Assembly (NCBI RefSeq): GCF_032854445.1
Contig: NC_088297.1
Span: 11,926,163 to 11,990,162 of the forward strand
Length of the DNA: 64,000 bases
Direction: 5' to 3'
DNA from: Liolophura sinensis
Taxonomy: Eukaryota > Mollusca > Polyplacophora > Chitonida > Chitonidae
The translations under genes were made by a program, and so were the position numbers. Below, piece after piece: positions 23,206 to 36,500 of this stretch (positions within the stretch are counted from its first letter, which is position 1; each line of letters opens with the position of its first letter). Under the pieces are notes generated by a model. It did not search any database and was not told the DNA's origin. It saw only the letters and a program-made list of their open reading frames with translations.

Positions 23206-23264
23206 GAAGACAGTAGTCTTGTGGACAAGTTTTAAATAAAGTTTGCTGTAAAGTGGTGACGCAA

Positions 23265-23474
23265 CAAATGATTTATTTATTTATTTATGTATTTATTTAT
23301 TTTTTGATTGGTGTTTACGCCGTACTCAAGAATGTTTCATTTAAATGTTGGTGAGGAAAGTGAGTAGAGCTGCAGGTTTCGGGCAGACCTTCTCACGTAA
23401 CCTGACAGCATTGATGAGAGGCTCTTGGGTACTGTGCTGCGCCAGTACACTAACCACTCTGCCACAGAGGCCCC
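23265..23474 (-). mobile_element. SINE-1 copy, internally deleted
   Basis: Minus-strand tail (tttttgattggtgtttacgc), part of the body, and head (agcattgatgagaggctctt, tgccacagaggcccc). The central part is shortened. Confidence 0.75.
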
Positions 23475-23862
23475 AAAACGACATGGAGGATTGAGTAATT
23501 CCAGTGAAACCTGCATTTTATAAAAACAATCATGACGTTCATGATGACAAAGCAAATATTTGCAGTAATACATTCCTGTCCCAGTTTTCTCCAAAGCACT
23601 TGTCACCGAAGCCATCTCGGCCATATCTTCGTGGACACGGTCATTAAACCAAGCCTACGTCAAGAAAAGATTTTTTCCTAAACTAATTAAACAAACCATG
23701 TACATGTATGAACGGCTGACACAGACAGATTGTCTTAGTACTGGAAGCGTATCGGCGTGACAAAGTCTTCTTTGTGAATTGTTGAACGCGGTAGGTTTCT
23801 ATGTATTTTTTGATATTCCATCTGCAACAATCGTTGTACTAAATTTAGTATACTTATTATTA

Positions 23863-23865
<3 letters not shown>

Positions 23866-23947
<82 letters not shown>
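23866..23947. repeat. (CTT)n-(ATT)n microsatellite
   Basis: A CTT tract followed by a long ATT tract. Confidence 0.95.
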
Positions 23948-24593
23948 CTAATATATTCTATTATATTGGTCAGATTGCATGTAATATTTATAAATTATAT
24001 GTCCGATTATTTCCTGACAATGTTTCCTACATATTAAACGGTGACTTAATTATTAAATTAATTATTTAATTCATTTTATGAAAGCAGTTTAGATGTTTCT
24101 TTCCGCGTTGTGTAAGTAATCAACGGGACGGTATTAAATCTAATGTATTCTAATGCATGCGCTATAATAAGCATTTTGGGGAAGCGTCTTCAATTTTTTT
24201 CATCCATTACTTCAAATAAAATATGAACTTTTTTAAATTATTATTTATTTTTTTGATCGAATACAAAGGAAACCCTATCTGAGATTGGGAAATAAATAAA
24301 CAAAACCCTTTGGTAAAAACTTATTTCTGGCTTTGCAATCTGGTAAAATTTATTCTCAAAACAATACGTGCCTGACTGAAATAATTTCTTTTCTATATAT
24401 CACTATAAATGGATTCCCCGTTGGAATTTTATGCAAATCGATGCCTCATCGAAACTATCTCGCATGTAGCATTTGTTAGATCATGTGTGTTTTGTAAAAA
24501 CTTCAGTCTAAGTCACAAGTTCTTACTGCCAAAACGTGTGTGTCAAGGTTATTGCATTAAACGTCGTCAGTCTAAATGTCTTAAGTTTTTACA

Positions 24594-25975
24594 ATGAGCA
24601 TAACTCTTGAGTAAGTAAAGTAGACAGAACTCTTGAGGAAGTAAAGTAGACAGAACTCTTGAGTAAATAAAGTAGACAGAACTCTTGAGTAAGTAAAGTA
24701 GACAGAACTCTTGAGTAAGTAAAGTAGACAGAACTCTTGAGGAAATAAAGTAGACAGAACTCTTGAGTAAATAAAGTACACAGAACTCTTGAGTAAATAA
24801 AGTAGACAGAACTCTTGAGTAAGTAAAGTACACAGAACTCTTGAGGAAGTAAAATAGACAGAGCTCTTGAGTAAGTAAAGTAGACAGAACTCTTGAGTAA
24901 GTAAAGTACACAGAACTCTTGAGTAAGTAAAGTAGACAGAACTCTTGAGTAAGTAAAGTAGACAGAACTCTTGAGGAAGTAGAGTAGACAGAACTCTTGA
25001 GTAAATAAAGTAGACAGAACTCTTGAGTAAGTAAAATAGACAGAACTCTTGAGTAAGTAAAGTAGACAGAACTCTTGAGTAAATAAAGTACACAGAACTC
25101 TTGAGTAAGTAAAGTAGACAGAACTCTTGAGTAAGTAAAATAGACAGAACTCTTGAGGAAGTAAAGTAGACAGAACTCTTGAGTAAGTAAAGTAGACAGA
25201 ACTCTTGAGGAAGTAAAGTAGACAGAACTCTTGAGTAAATAAAGTACACAGAACTCTTGAGTAAGTAAAGTAGACAGAACTCTTGAGTAAGTAAAGTAGA
25301 CAGAACTCTTGAGGAAGTAAAATAGACAGAGCTCTTGAGTAAGTAAAGTAGACAGAACTCTTGAGTAAGTAAAGTACACAGAACTCTTGAGTAAGTAAAG
25401 TAGACAGAACTCTTGAGGAAGTAAAATAGACAGAGCTCTTGAGTAAGTAAAGTAGACAGAACTCTTGAGTAAATAAAGTAGACAGAACTCTTGAGTAAGT
25501 AAAGTAGACAGAACTCTTGAGTAAGTAAAGTAGACAGAACTCTTGAGTAAGTAAAGTAGACAGAACTCTTGAGTAAGTAAAGTAGACAGAACTCTTGAGT
25601 AAGTAAAGTAGACAGAACTCTTGAGTAGTAAAATAGACAGAACTCTTGAGGAAGTAAAGTAGACAGAACTCTTGAGTAAGTAAAGTAGACAGAACTCTTG
25701 AGTAAGTAAAGTAGACAGAACTCTTGAGGAAGTAGAGTAGACAGAACTCTTGAGTAAGTAGAGTAGACAGAACTCTTGAGTAAGTAAAGTACACAGAACT
25801 CTTGAGGAAGTAAAGTAGACAGAACTCTTGAGGAAGTAAAGTAGACAGAACTCTTGAGTAAATAAAGTAGACAGAACTCTTGAGTAAGTAAAGTAGACAG
25901 AACTCTTAAGTAAGTAAAGTAGACAGAACTCTTGAGTAAGTAAAGTAGACAGAACTCTTTGAGTAAGTAGAATGT
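24594..25975. repeat. 26-bp satellite, ~53 copies
   Basis: Unit aagtaaagtagacagaactc plus ttgagt, with point variants (gaggaag, gtacacag, cagagctc). The unit has no minus-strand stop in any frame and 26 is not a multiple of 3. Long minus-strand frames of 400-635 residues therefore arise in all three phases, cycling through a 26-residue peptide repeat. There is no sign that these are translated. Confidence 0.95.
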
Positions 25976-26149
25976 CCAGAATCTCTGGCACCCTGGTTCA
26001 TGATTGTGTCCAAGTCCGCTTAACCCGGAAGAGGGACTGTATATTCTTCGTGTTGAATCTGATCGCCACGTTGGATATATGAGCACTTGTAGACAAAGTG
26101 CAACTGAGATACGTATTTTGTTTTCGACAACTGATATTTTGGTATAGTA

Positions 26150-26400
26150 CACGATTTGAATACTGATTTCACTCAGTCGCCAAGAACATACCTTGCGTCT
26201 TTCCAACTGCATTGAAACTGTTGACTGCTTCTCGCTGCATGATTCCGTCCTATTTACGTACTTACTATACTTTCTTAGTTCTTTGGTAGGTTGTGGTAAA
26301 CGTCGTTTTTGGGAACTGACCTCGCGATTATTGACCCTGAACTTCCACCTTGGTTGACGGCTGGTGTACGAATGTCTATTTAGACGCATAGATTCAACGA
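26150..26400. repeat. Dispersed repeat family R3, second copy
   Basis: Shares ordered blocks with 17,955-18,130. It underlies the non-repetitive first part of the long minus-strand open frame that runs into the 26-bp satellite. Confidence 0.45.
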
Positions 26401-26745
26401 GCGTAAGACCGCACACACGGTGAAACGAGCCTCGATGACCGCTTACTGTCATCAAGGCCTCATTAGCAGTGCATGAGAGAGGGGTCATCTACTCTTGTAA
26501 GTATACCGGTATGTCATATATAGGAGCATAAAAAAGCAGAACAATAAAAAATAAACATGCGGCACACATACATGCAGACAAGGAGTACATAGTTTTAAAA
26601 ATACACAGCTACAAGTACTACGCATAGAAAAACACACGCAGAGTACACAAATGGGGAAACCAGTAAGAGAGAAAATAGACCTTCAGGGTACCACGTATAA
26701 CTCCAATAAGATGAATTCGTCCGTTTATTTCATGGTTTAATAATG

Positions 26746-26990
26746 GGGGTTTGTGGCCGAGGTGATTGTCAGCACCATAAATACGGTCGCTTTGAGTTCA
26801 AGTCCAGCCAATGCTGGCTTTTTCTCCAATTGTACGTGGAAAGATCTACCAGCCACCCGCGACTGATCGTGGGTTTCCTTTGGGCTCTGTAGGGTTTTCC
26901 TCCTACCATAATGCTAGTCACCGTCGTATAAGTGAAGTACTCTTAATTGAGTATGGCGTAAAACAATAATCAAATAAATGAATAAATATT
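26746..26990 (+). mobile_element. SINE-1 copy, diverged
   Basis: Head remnant tttgtggccgaggtgattgt, then tgagttcaagtccagccaat, body, caccgtcgtataagtgaagt, and a caaataaatgaataaat tail. Confidence 0.75.
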
Positions 26991-27227
26991 TCTTTAGGGT
27001 GTTATATACCCATTCCGAACCATGCCAACAAAAATTTAATACCATATATATGGAGATGCCGTTTATTGGTTATACAGTGTAATATAAATAACTATAAAAA
27101 ATGCTTAACAATGAAGTATATGTCACAAGTTGATCTTCCTCCTATTGTAATTTCGACTTATTATCACGACGTTTTTATTGTCAAGACATCTTACATAGTC
27201 TATTTCTTAACAATTGTATAATTTCCA

Positions 27228-27355
27228 AATGGTCGTGGGTTTCCTCCAGGCTTTGTCCGGTTTCCTCCCACTAGAATGCTTTCCGGCGTCGTGTAAGTGA
27301 AATATTCCTGAGTACAATGTAAAACACCAATGAGATAAATATATATATATATCTT
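27228..27355 (+). mobile_element. SINE-1 3' fragment
   Basis: aatggtcgtgggtttcctcc, ccggcgtcgtgtaagtgaaa, ending in a TA-rich tail just upstream of the SLC17 start. Confidence 0.7.
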
Positions 27356-27459
27356 CTATTTTGCTGAAAGTTTTTAATTTATAAATTTCTAAAGACTCCT
27401 CCAGTGTGAACAGATGAGAAACAGTATTCGCGTTCAGCAATCCCATTCTTGTTGTTAAC

Positions 27460-27468
27460 CGGAAGTTG
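27460..27468 (+). promoter_or_regulatory. ETS-type site upstream of SLC17 start
   Basis: ACCGGAAGT matches the ETS/GABP core and sits 20 bases before the proposed ATG, a position common in TATA-less promoters. Inferred from motif only. Confidence 0.35.
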
Positions 27469-27487
27469 CGAACGCGGCACACAAAAC

Positions 27488-27536
27488 ATGGAGAGGGAGT
27501 CAAAGACAAGGGAGGACATTACGGACGGCAAGAAAA
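27488..27536 (+). CDS. SLC17 exon 1: start codon and cytoplasmic N-terminus
   Basis: The context acaaaacATGG is favourable. It encodes MERESKTREDITDGKK and ends phase 1 at gtatgt, which matches the phase-1 acceptor at 28,817. It is short, and chosen for phase compatibility plus an adjacent ETS-type motif. Not diagnostic by sequence. Confidence 0.5.
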
Positions 27537-30500
27537 GTATGTTGTTTTTCTTTTTGTTCCTATAGCCTTCTAATCTCTCCTCCTCCACCCCTCCACCGCC
27601 CACCCACCCACATATCAGAAAGGAAACTCATGGGCGGCACACGGTAGTGACACCGTATGTTGAGATGAAAGTCCACATGTGGTCTGAACCTCTTTCTAAG
27701 GTTCTGGTTCCGCTGCTCAAAACTGTTTAAGAATTAATATTAGATTTAACTTAAGGCCAAGTCTTCAATTTTATACTTAGTCTAAAATTAATTTGCGAAA
27801 CAGTATACTAAATATGAACTAAATCTGTTGTTGTTATGATTTGGCTTTTCACAACTGTATTGGCTACTGAGTTTGGCTAAGGTTTAAGAAAAAAGTGATA
27901 TGAGTTAATATCAGTATATAACATGGTTGAAAATGACAGCGTCTTAAATTAATTATTTAACTTTACCATTGTGTTTCCTTTAATTTGCTGTTAACACCTT
28001 GCTCTTTTCATCCTGTACAAATTTGGTGTTTATCTCTGCTAAAGGAATTATTAGGTGATTTGTTTTCGAATATCTCTGTTAAAGAAGTAAATTCGAGTTT
28101 CGTTTTGGTCAATCTCTGTTTACGGAAACTCCCAGATGTGTTGGTTTTTTTATCTCTTTCGGTGTACAGAAATATTCCGTTGTTTTGGACTCTTTTGCTC
28201 ACAGGTAGTCCCGAGGTCTTGTTTTGGTTCATTTATGTTTATAGACGCCCGCTTGGGTTTCATTTTTGTCTCTTTCTGTTTACAGCATTTCGCGAGCGTT
28301 TTGTTTTTGTCTATTCCTGTGTACAGAAATCCCCAGGGGGCCTCCGTGGCTCAGTCGGTTAGCGCGCTAGCGCAGCGTAATGACCCAGGAGCCTCTCACC
28401 AATGCGGTCGCTGTGAGTTCAAGTCCAGCTCATGATGGCTTCCTCTCCGGCCGTAAGTGGGAAGGTCTGCCAGCAACCTGCGGATGGTCGTGGGTTTCCC
28501 CCGGGCTGTGCCCGGTTTCCACCCACCATAATGCTGACCGCCGTCGTATAAGTGAAATATTCTTGAGTACGGCGTAAAACACCAATCAAAAAAAAAAAAA
28601 AAAAAAAAAAGAAATCCCCAGATCTTTCGTTTTTACCTCTTTCTATTTACAGAAATCCCCAGGTGTTTTGTTTTTGTCCATTTCTGTTTACAAAATCCCC
28701 AGATCTTTCGTTTTTACCTCTTTCTATTTACAGAAATCCCCAGGTGTTTTGTTTTTGTCTATTTCTGTTTACAAAATCCCCAGATCTTTCGTTGTTTTGC
28801 CTCTTTCTATTTATAGCAATCCCCAGGCGTTTTGTGTTGGTCTTCCTCTGTTTCATGGGAGTCCTGACCTACTTCGCACTTCGACTGAATCTTAGCGTTT
28901 GCTATTGTTGCCATGGTTACCACTCCACCCCAAAACGTTTCAGACAATGAGAGTTGCTTGAATTTCAGAAACATATCCTCCAAAGATGAAAAGGTTTGTG
29001 AAAAGTTTCTTACTTAATGGATCATAGTTACCATGTAGGGAATCACCAGTTTTAGGTGCACCTGTACATAAGTTAAAAAAGGTAAGAATTAAGTACATGT
29101 ATATTAAATTATTTGTTTTCATTTTTTTCTTACTAGGAAATTGCACGTAAAAATATATTTTCTAGGCTGTGTTTTTGATACTCTATCTTCCAATTTTTTT
29201 TCATGTTTAAAGATGTACTAAAAATGGCGAGTATTTTCGCTATTGTACTTCATCTGAGATGATGATCTCACAGAAAATAGCTCGCCACGATATCGCTGAA
29301 ATATTGCCGATATGGCGTTAAGCCATAATCATTCATTCACAGAAAATAGATATTTTCAAAAATCTCGAAAAATCTCTGCCTAAGATTGGGATTTATCCCC
29401 ACCTTATGTAATGCAAGTGTCAAATCCGACATGAAGTCCGATAAAAGTGCGTTCCAAATCGATAATTGCGAGACAAACAAAATTATGACATATGTATAAA
29501 ATAATACATAAAACGTAAACAAAACATGTAAGAGAGAAGCTGTCTTTCGATTTCACTGAGGTGTGGTAGACAGTCGATAATTAAGACATGGCACTTAATT
29601 CATATTTCACAAACTCTTAGTCAGTGAATAATTTTCATATCGAATACAAATGTGAGTATCTAGATAGCGCTTTGATTGCAACTGTTCATGAAAGCAGATT
29701 GTTGATGTAATAAATAGGAATGCTATACAGGCCTTAGCTTCGGGTTAAGCAGAACAGATCTTCCGAATTGTCAATCAAGAACACGGAATTGACCAGTCAT
29801 AAGCAGTATTGTTGCATTCGGATGTTCCACATATTGGTTGCAAATGTTCAGTCTTTCTGTGACGTTATTACGTCATAATTGCTTCCACCGGCAATGGAAT
29901 GAAAAGTAACGTTGTCAAGAGAAGTGGTGAGACATCGGGTATGTTGGACCCATCCATTAGATACGTCTACCTGTCCAGTACTCCATATGACTCCATAAAG
30001 CGGGCAAGTTCCACGAGGTCATTCCGGTTTGTGTTTTAGTTAAGGACTGAAGAAACAACCGTGTATCTAAGGTCGGAGATTAACCCATCATATTTAGGAT
30101 GTGTATACTTTTATTGTGAAACGTCAAAAAGGATTTTTCTGATCCCTAAGGTTATTCACAATGAATAACACTACCTCTCTTTTTATGGAATTATTGATTA
30201 TGCATTCACGAATAGGTTTTGCCAGGGTGGAGGGATGTCTGAGTATCTTTGGCACACCCCATTCTGACAAAACTAACATGGGAAGATAGGGAAAATAGGA
30301 TAAAATTGGAAATGAGACCAATGGCAAGCCTGGCTAAAACCATGCTCACTCACAGAAATTTCTTCTCATATACTGAAGTCCTGGTACACAATTAGCAGCG
30401 TATTATGGCAGCAAAGGTTTGGTAGGGCAAGGGTTCTCTGCAAGTCCTGCTTGATTAGCTCCACCCTAACTCGCTATTATCAATGCAATATTCTCCAGAA

Positions 30501-33500
30501 TAACAGTCAACCCAAATCTGATAAAAACAAATAACTTAACAGTTAAAAGATATAAACTATAAAAAGTACATACTTTATTATCACGTTGCATATATTTGAT
30601 TTTTTTATTAGCGCGGTGCGCGAGACACGCTCGCTTATATGGAGGCGGTATATTATATGGAGAAAACCAGTGTTCTCGGAGTAAAACCACCCAACTTGGT
30701 CAAGTAATTAACGCACCTCCTTACTTCACCAATGAATAAAAACTGTCGGTATCATTCACAGGTAGGAGAGTTACTTGGGACGCAGAGGACCAAGGTTTGG
30801 TTTTAGGAGGTTACTATTACGGCTATCTCATCTCCCAATTCCCCGGGGTATCCTTGCACAAAGAATCGGAGGAAAGAGAGCATTTGGCCTAGGTCTTTCT
30901 GCCATGTCTGTCCTGACGCTGCTAACGCCTGAGATCTCTCGCCTACATGTCTACGGCCTCGTCGTGTTGAGGGCTCTTCTCGGACTGGCTGCGGTAAGTG
31001 GGCCTGTAATCTTTCGCCTACATGTCTACGGATTGGTCGTGCTGAGGGTTTCTCTGGGGCTGGCTGCGGTAAGTGTGTCTGTGATTTCATGTCTGTGTGT
31101 CTACGGTCTCGTCGTGCTGAGAACTTTTCTTGGACTGGCTGTGGTAAGTGGGCCTGTGATCTCATGTCTGTATGTCTACAGTTTGGTCGTGCTGAGAGCC
31201 TCTCTGGGGCTGGCTGCGGTAAGTGTGTCTGTGATCTCATATCAGCATGTGTACGGTCTGGTCGTGCTGGTGGCTTTTCTGGGACTGGCTGCGGTAAGTG
31301 GGCCTGTGATTTCTCGCCTACATGTCTACGGTTTGGTCGTGCTGGTGGCTTTTCTGGGGGAGGTTGTGGTATGTGTGTCTGTGATCTCTCGCCTACATGT
31401 CTACGGTTTGGTCGTGCTGGTGGCTTTTCTGGGGGAGGTTGTGGTAAGTGTGTCTGTGATCTCTCGCCTATATGTCTAAGGTCTGGTCGTGTTGGTGGCT
31501 TTTCTGGGGGAGGTTGTGGTATGTGTGTCTGTGATCTCATGTATACATGTCTGCGGTCTGAGACCTTTTCTATGACTGGCTTTAACTGTCCACATCTCCA
31601 AAAAGTAGAGTTTTTATTCATGACGACGCATTTAAATCCAATATCCCCCACCCCCACACCGCCCCACCCGACCCCCGCCCTCTCTCTCTCCTTTAACTTG
31701 GACTAAAAATTCTCTTTCCTTATTCAATAGGAAGTCACTAACAGTATGATTTGAAGTCCATATCCCAGCATACATGAGAGCTTAAGACACGATTCAACTA
31801 GTTGTTGCAGTTGGTCGTTGATGGACTTACGGCTTTGAATTGAACCGGTATACAGTATATGTAAAGACTAGAATACATCACCGGTTGAGCCGCGTCGTTA
31901 TTTCGCATACACAAGCGCTTATGACAAAATACAACGGTCGCGCTTTGTAGAATTGCGTCTTGAGCTCCCGTGTATTCCGAGCTTTCGCCAAGAAACCATA
32001 GGACAAACAAGTAGTATCTAACATTTCATTTTATGCATGTTGACATCTTCCAGAATATAAGCTAGCGAATTAATGTTTATGACATTTTCCCTATAGGGCG
32101 TGGCATACCCGGGCATTCACGTGGTCCTGGCGAAGTGGTCCCCGTGTTCTGAGAAGAGCAGGTTGTCGGCCATTGTATTTGCCGGTGAGGTCGCTCAGTT
32201 AACGTCATAGTCGTCTTCTTAACAGTTTATTAATTTTATTTTTTCATATTTATACTTAATATCTATACAATTTTTATTTGTTTTATAATATTTATTTATG
32301 TTTGTTTATATTTATCTATGTTAATTTATTTTCAGTTTATTACGTATATTTTTTAATATTTGTATTTACTTTTATTTTCATATTTACTTTTTATCATCTA
32401 TATTTACTTTTATTATTTCTATCCATGATTTATTTATAATTCCATCGGTGCATATCACCGTTTTAAAAATGTGCCCGTCTTTAAACCACAGGCGTTTGGC
32501 ACATAATTGGCGACACTTCCCACATATAGCACACTGAGTATACTCGCAGAACAAGCTTAATGTGTACGCCATTTTGGTGAAGCCAGTAAACTTTATGTAA
32601 GACTATTGAAGCTGCCCAATCATTTATTTATTTTTTTGATTGGTGTTTTGCGACTTAGTCAACAATATTTCACGTATACGACGGCGGCCAGCAGTACGGC
32701 GGCCCGGCGAAAACCCATGATCATTCACACGTTGCTGAGAGAACTTGCCAAGTACGGCCAGAGAGGAAGCCAGCATGAGCTGCAAAGTCGTGTTAAACGT
32801 GACGCAGCTTAATAGTGTATCTGAAACAGGATTAGGAGCGTGCCCCTAACCATTGTTAGCGGTACATTGAAGTTGGTGTGCAGAGGGTGTGTCGGAATAA
32901 GAATTGTGTGTCGAGAAAGTTGTGACGAAGTTGCGGCACGCTTTGTGCCTGAAGCATGCCAGAATTGTTTGCGGCGAAGTTGTGGCACAACGTTAGCCAG
33001 AACATTGTTCATTTGTTACAGATTGCTGCAAGATTGCCGCAATCTATATAGTGTGCCGAAAAACTCATTTATTTGCGTGAAAAATCTGAAATGTTTATTT
33101 CGAGAGTGAGTAAGCTGTTTGCCGGAAGGATTTTTGTCTGAAAGAGTCATGCTGATCAGGTTTTAGTGTCTGTGCTGTAGTTGGTTATATTTATGAAGAC
33201 CAGTTTCATGATTCATCTTGTTTAAGCCTACATTTGTCATGAGTTTGGCTTCCATCAGGGGATTGTCTATTCTTGTCACCGTCTCTGACGACTTCCAGGA
33301 ACACAGCTTGGTTCCGTGGTGTCTCAGGCCGTGGCTGGTCTACTCTCAGATACCCACTTCCTCGGAGGATGGCCTTCTGTCTTCTACACCATGGGTAAAT
33401 GTGTTTTCTTTGTCGTGTTCTGCTTTCGGTATGGGTAACGGCAATTTCTTTGTCATATGTTCTGTGTAAGGTATGGACACTACATTTTCCCCATGTGGTC

Positions 33501-36500
33501 TGTATACGCTATGGGCAACTGAATATTTTGAGGGGGGGGGGGGGTGCAAAATGATCTGTGAACGCTATGGGTTCTGTGAACGCTATGAACAGCTGACTGC
33601 ATTTGTTAGGCAACTTTTGCTGACATTAATTTACCGATCATTTGTCTCACCATATTGCGGAGTTGCAAGTGGCATCTCTTTCCTTCACAACTCTTCGGAT
33701 GCTGTGGAAAATATGATTAGAAAGAGCTCTATGACAGTTTTGGCAAGTCACATGATAGAGTGGGACGTTTTTACCTTTAGCGATAAAAGAGTTGCAATTT
33801 GAAACTATTAAAACCCAACAGATATACAAATGACGATTATTGGCTCACGTAATTTGGGACATTCATATCGTTGTCTTTGCAAAAAAATGTACCAAATAGT
33901 TTTTGACCCCCCCCCCCCCCCCATTATATGACAGTCCATACTTGATTCTTTGATTATATATCCTTGGAAAAACCTATAAAAGTGCAACCAGCAACGACTA
34001 AATATTATTATTCACTAAAACAGGCGTGTTTGGATGTGGCTTGGCTGTCATCTGGATGCTTGTCATCAGCGAGTCTCCAGGGGAACATCCAAACATTTCC
34101 GGTCAGGAGAGAGAATACATCGAGAAAACGGCGAAACCCATCTCGAAGGTAAGGCAATTAAAGTGTGAGGTTTTAACTTCAAACCATTTTACAGCTCGCC
34201 TTTTTTTCTACTGTTACGAGGCTAGCCTAGTTGTCCTATACTATATCTTTATTCCCTTCCTTTCGATTTTGGTTGGCAAAGGGCACACGTCACAGTCCGG
34301 CATTTGGATTCTGGTGACGTAAAAATACAGACAGAACGAATTTTCAACAGAAGCTGACAAATTGTAATTTTATAGCAGACGTGTCAATCAATTTACGCGG
34401 TCCTGCTTCACACTTGTAAAGATTAAAGAATGTCCATTATCCGTGTTAAAGATTTTTATTTGTAGCCATCTAACGACTACTTGTAACGCCATTACAATAA
34501 TGGCGAGACCACACAGTGTGTTGTGGCGGACAGGCACGTATACATGTAGAGTTGTTATAAAAGCATGCATCGCGTCAACATGCGAAACATGGAAATCTAT
34601 CATTACATCTCCAACTTCTGCAAATAACAGTCTATGAGCACTTCTCAGTCCAAGAGCCTCACTGGTTGCTTAATGTCTCTCCTTGGTCTAGCTGGACTGA
34701 CTGTAGGAATGTCAGTGGTACTGGTCAGTTCGAGTTCAGTTGTCAGTTGCTTCTGATCGGAGGAATAGCATGTAGGTTGAAATGAGGAATCAGTCTGCTG
34801 TCTGATATCTGTCGCATTAGGTTTCTGATATTGCAGATGTTTAAATGGGTGGTTCTCAGCTTACTGTGAGTAGAGATCAGGGCTTGATGTCTGATTAACA
34901 TATTGCAAATCACGGCTATTCCTTTAAACACTAAACCATTCCTTGTTCGCACAAGAAAGGGACGAGGGGCTATCTGACGAATAACAGTTCCTTTCTGTAC
35001 CCAGGATTTCTGTTCCCTGATACGCATATTTGACCCAGGGCTCAATGGCAGTAGAGATCGGCCACCTGTGTCATGATACTGCTTCTGTTTCCTCCTCTGT
35101 TTCAATTTTCAACAGATTTTCAGATTTTCCAGCGTTTCTAAACAAATCTTTTTATGGGCAGATTTGAGCGAATGTTGACGATTCATTAACAACTGTGCTG
35201 GAGAACTTCAGTTCTCAAAAAGTGAACTACGGTACAGTCCAAGATATGGATCATCACCACTGTCACAGGATTTCTTTAGTACCCTCTTCACAATCTACAC
35301 CGCTTTTTCTACTAGTCCATTAGACTGGGGGTACAATGGGCTGGATGTCGCATTGGTAGATTTCCACTCTCTAGAGAACTGTTTGAATTCACAAATGTTG
35401 TAGCATGGTCCATTGTCACTAACAACTTTATCTGGTATACCATGTCTGGCAAATACAGATTTTAATGCCTGGATCACTGGTTTACTTCAGGATCCACTGA
35501 GTTGAAAATCAACAGCAATTATGGAGGTTTTGTGTTCAACATAGCACAAATCGAAGGCAACGTTTTCCCAAGGCTGTACAGTTACTGGGTGTGGCAACAA
35601 TGGTTCACTCTGCTGCTTTGTTCTCTATGTAATACATAGTTCATAGTATTTCACTACATTTTTCACTACAGTGTAACACTTCATGGGCTCTACGTTTACA
35701 CTTTTCTTCGGCAAGGTGACCTTTGTGGATTTTTGTCAGCATAAGGTCACGCACTTTGATCAACTGGGATCACAATTCTAGTGTCTTTAAACACGAACCC
35801 GTCAGTGGTGGTCAGTTCATCCTTGTAATTACAAAATTGAGAGATCTCAGTTGGACGAGATTTTTTCGTTAGGGCATCCATCAAGAATCACTCTGACAAG
35901 AGTGACATCACAGTATCATTAGCTGTTTGAGTTCTGATGTCATCTAGTCGTTCCTCAGACACCTGTACATTTGACAGTCTGCCATCAGCATATGCTTGTG
36001 CATCAGCCTCTGCACTGCTGTACTTTCTGTTTGTTGTAAGCTCCAGATAAAGCATCTGTTGTAAACATCAGCTTTCCAGGTGTACAATACATAGATAAAT
36101 ATAAGCGTCATGTCCGACTTTCATATACCATTCCTAGTCCGTAAAAGGCGTTTCAAGTCGATAATCGCAAGATCCATTTCCTAAACGTTACACTAGACTC
36201 CCAAAGACAAGGTATGTAAGAAATTATACAAATAAGAAATAAAGCCGGTAACACACAAGAGAGAAGCGGTCATCAGTTTTCAATGATGCCGGGCATCATA
36301 CTTTCGCAATCGCAGTCGGAATCGTTGTAGTTTTTGAGGGTACTCAGTCAGTCCCTTTTTGAATATGGCTTCTAAGGGCTTGTGATTTGTTTCAATTTCA
36401 ACAGCCTGGCCATGTACTAAGACTGAAATGTACTGAGGAAAATGTTCACATGCATAAGTAATGGCAAGAGTTTCTTTTTCAATTTGTGCATGTCTACACT

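Noticed and set aside
24567-26488. Minus-strand open frames of 401-635 residues
   Set aside because: They cycle through the 26-bp satellite in all three phases. The one non-repetitive extension overlaps dispersed repeat R3. No protein features.
27207-27509. 100-residue minus-strand frame near the SLC17 start
   Set aside because: It covers a SINE-1 tail and the proposed first exon on the other strand, with no family features.
30803-31657. 284-residue minus-strand frame with Pro/Arg repeats
   Set aside because: It is the complement of the 75-bp donor array and the SLC17 exon; the plus strand explains it.
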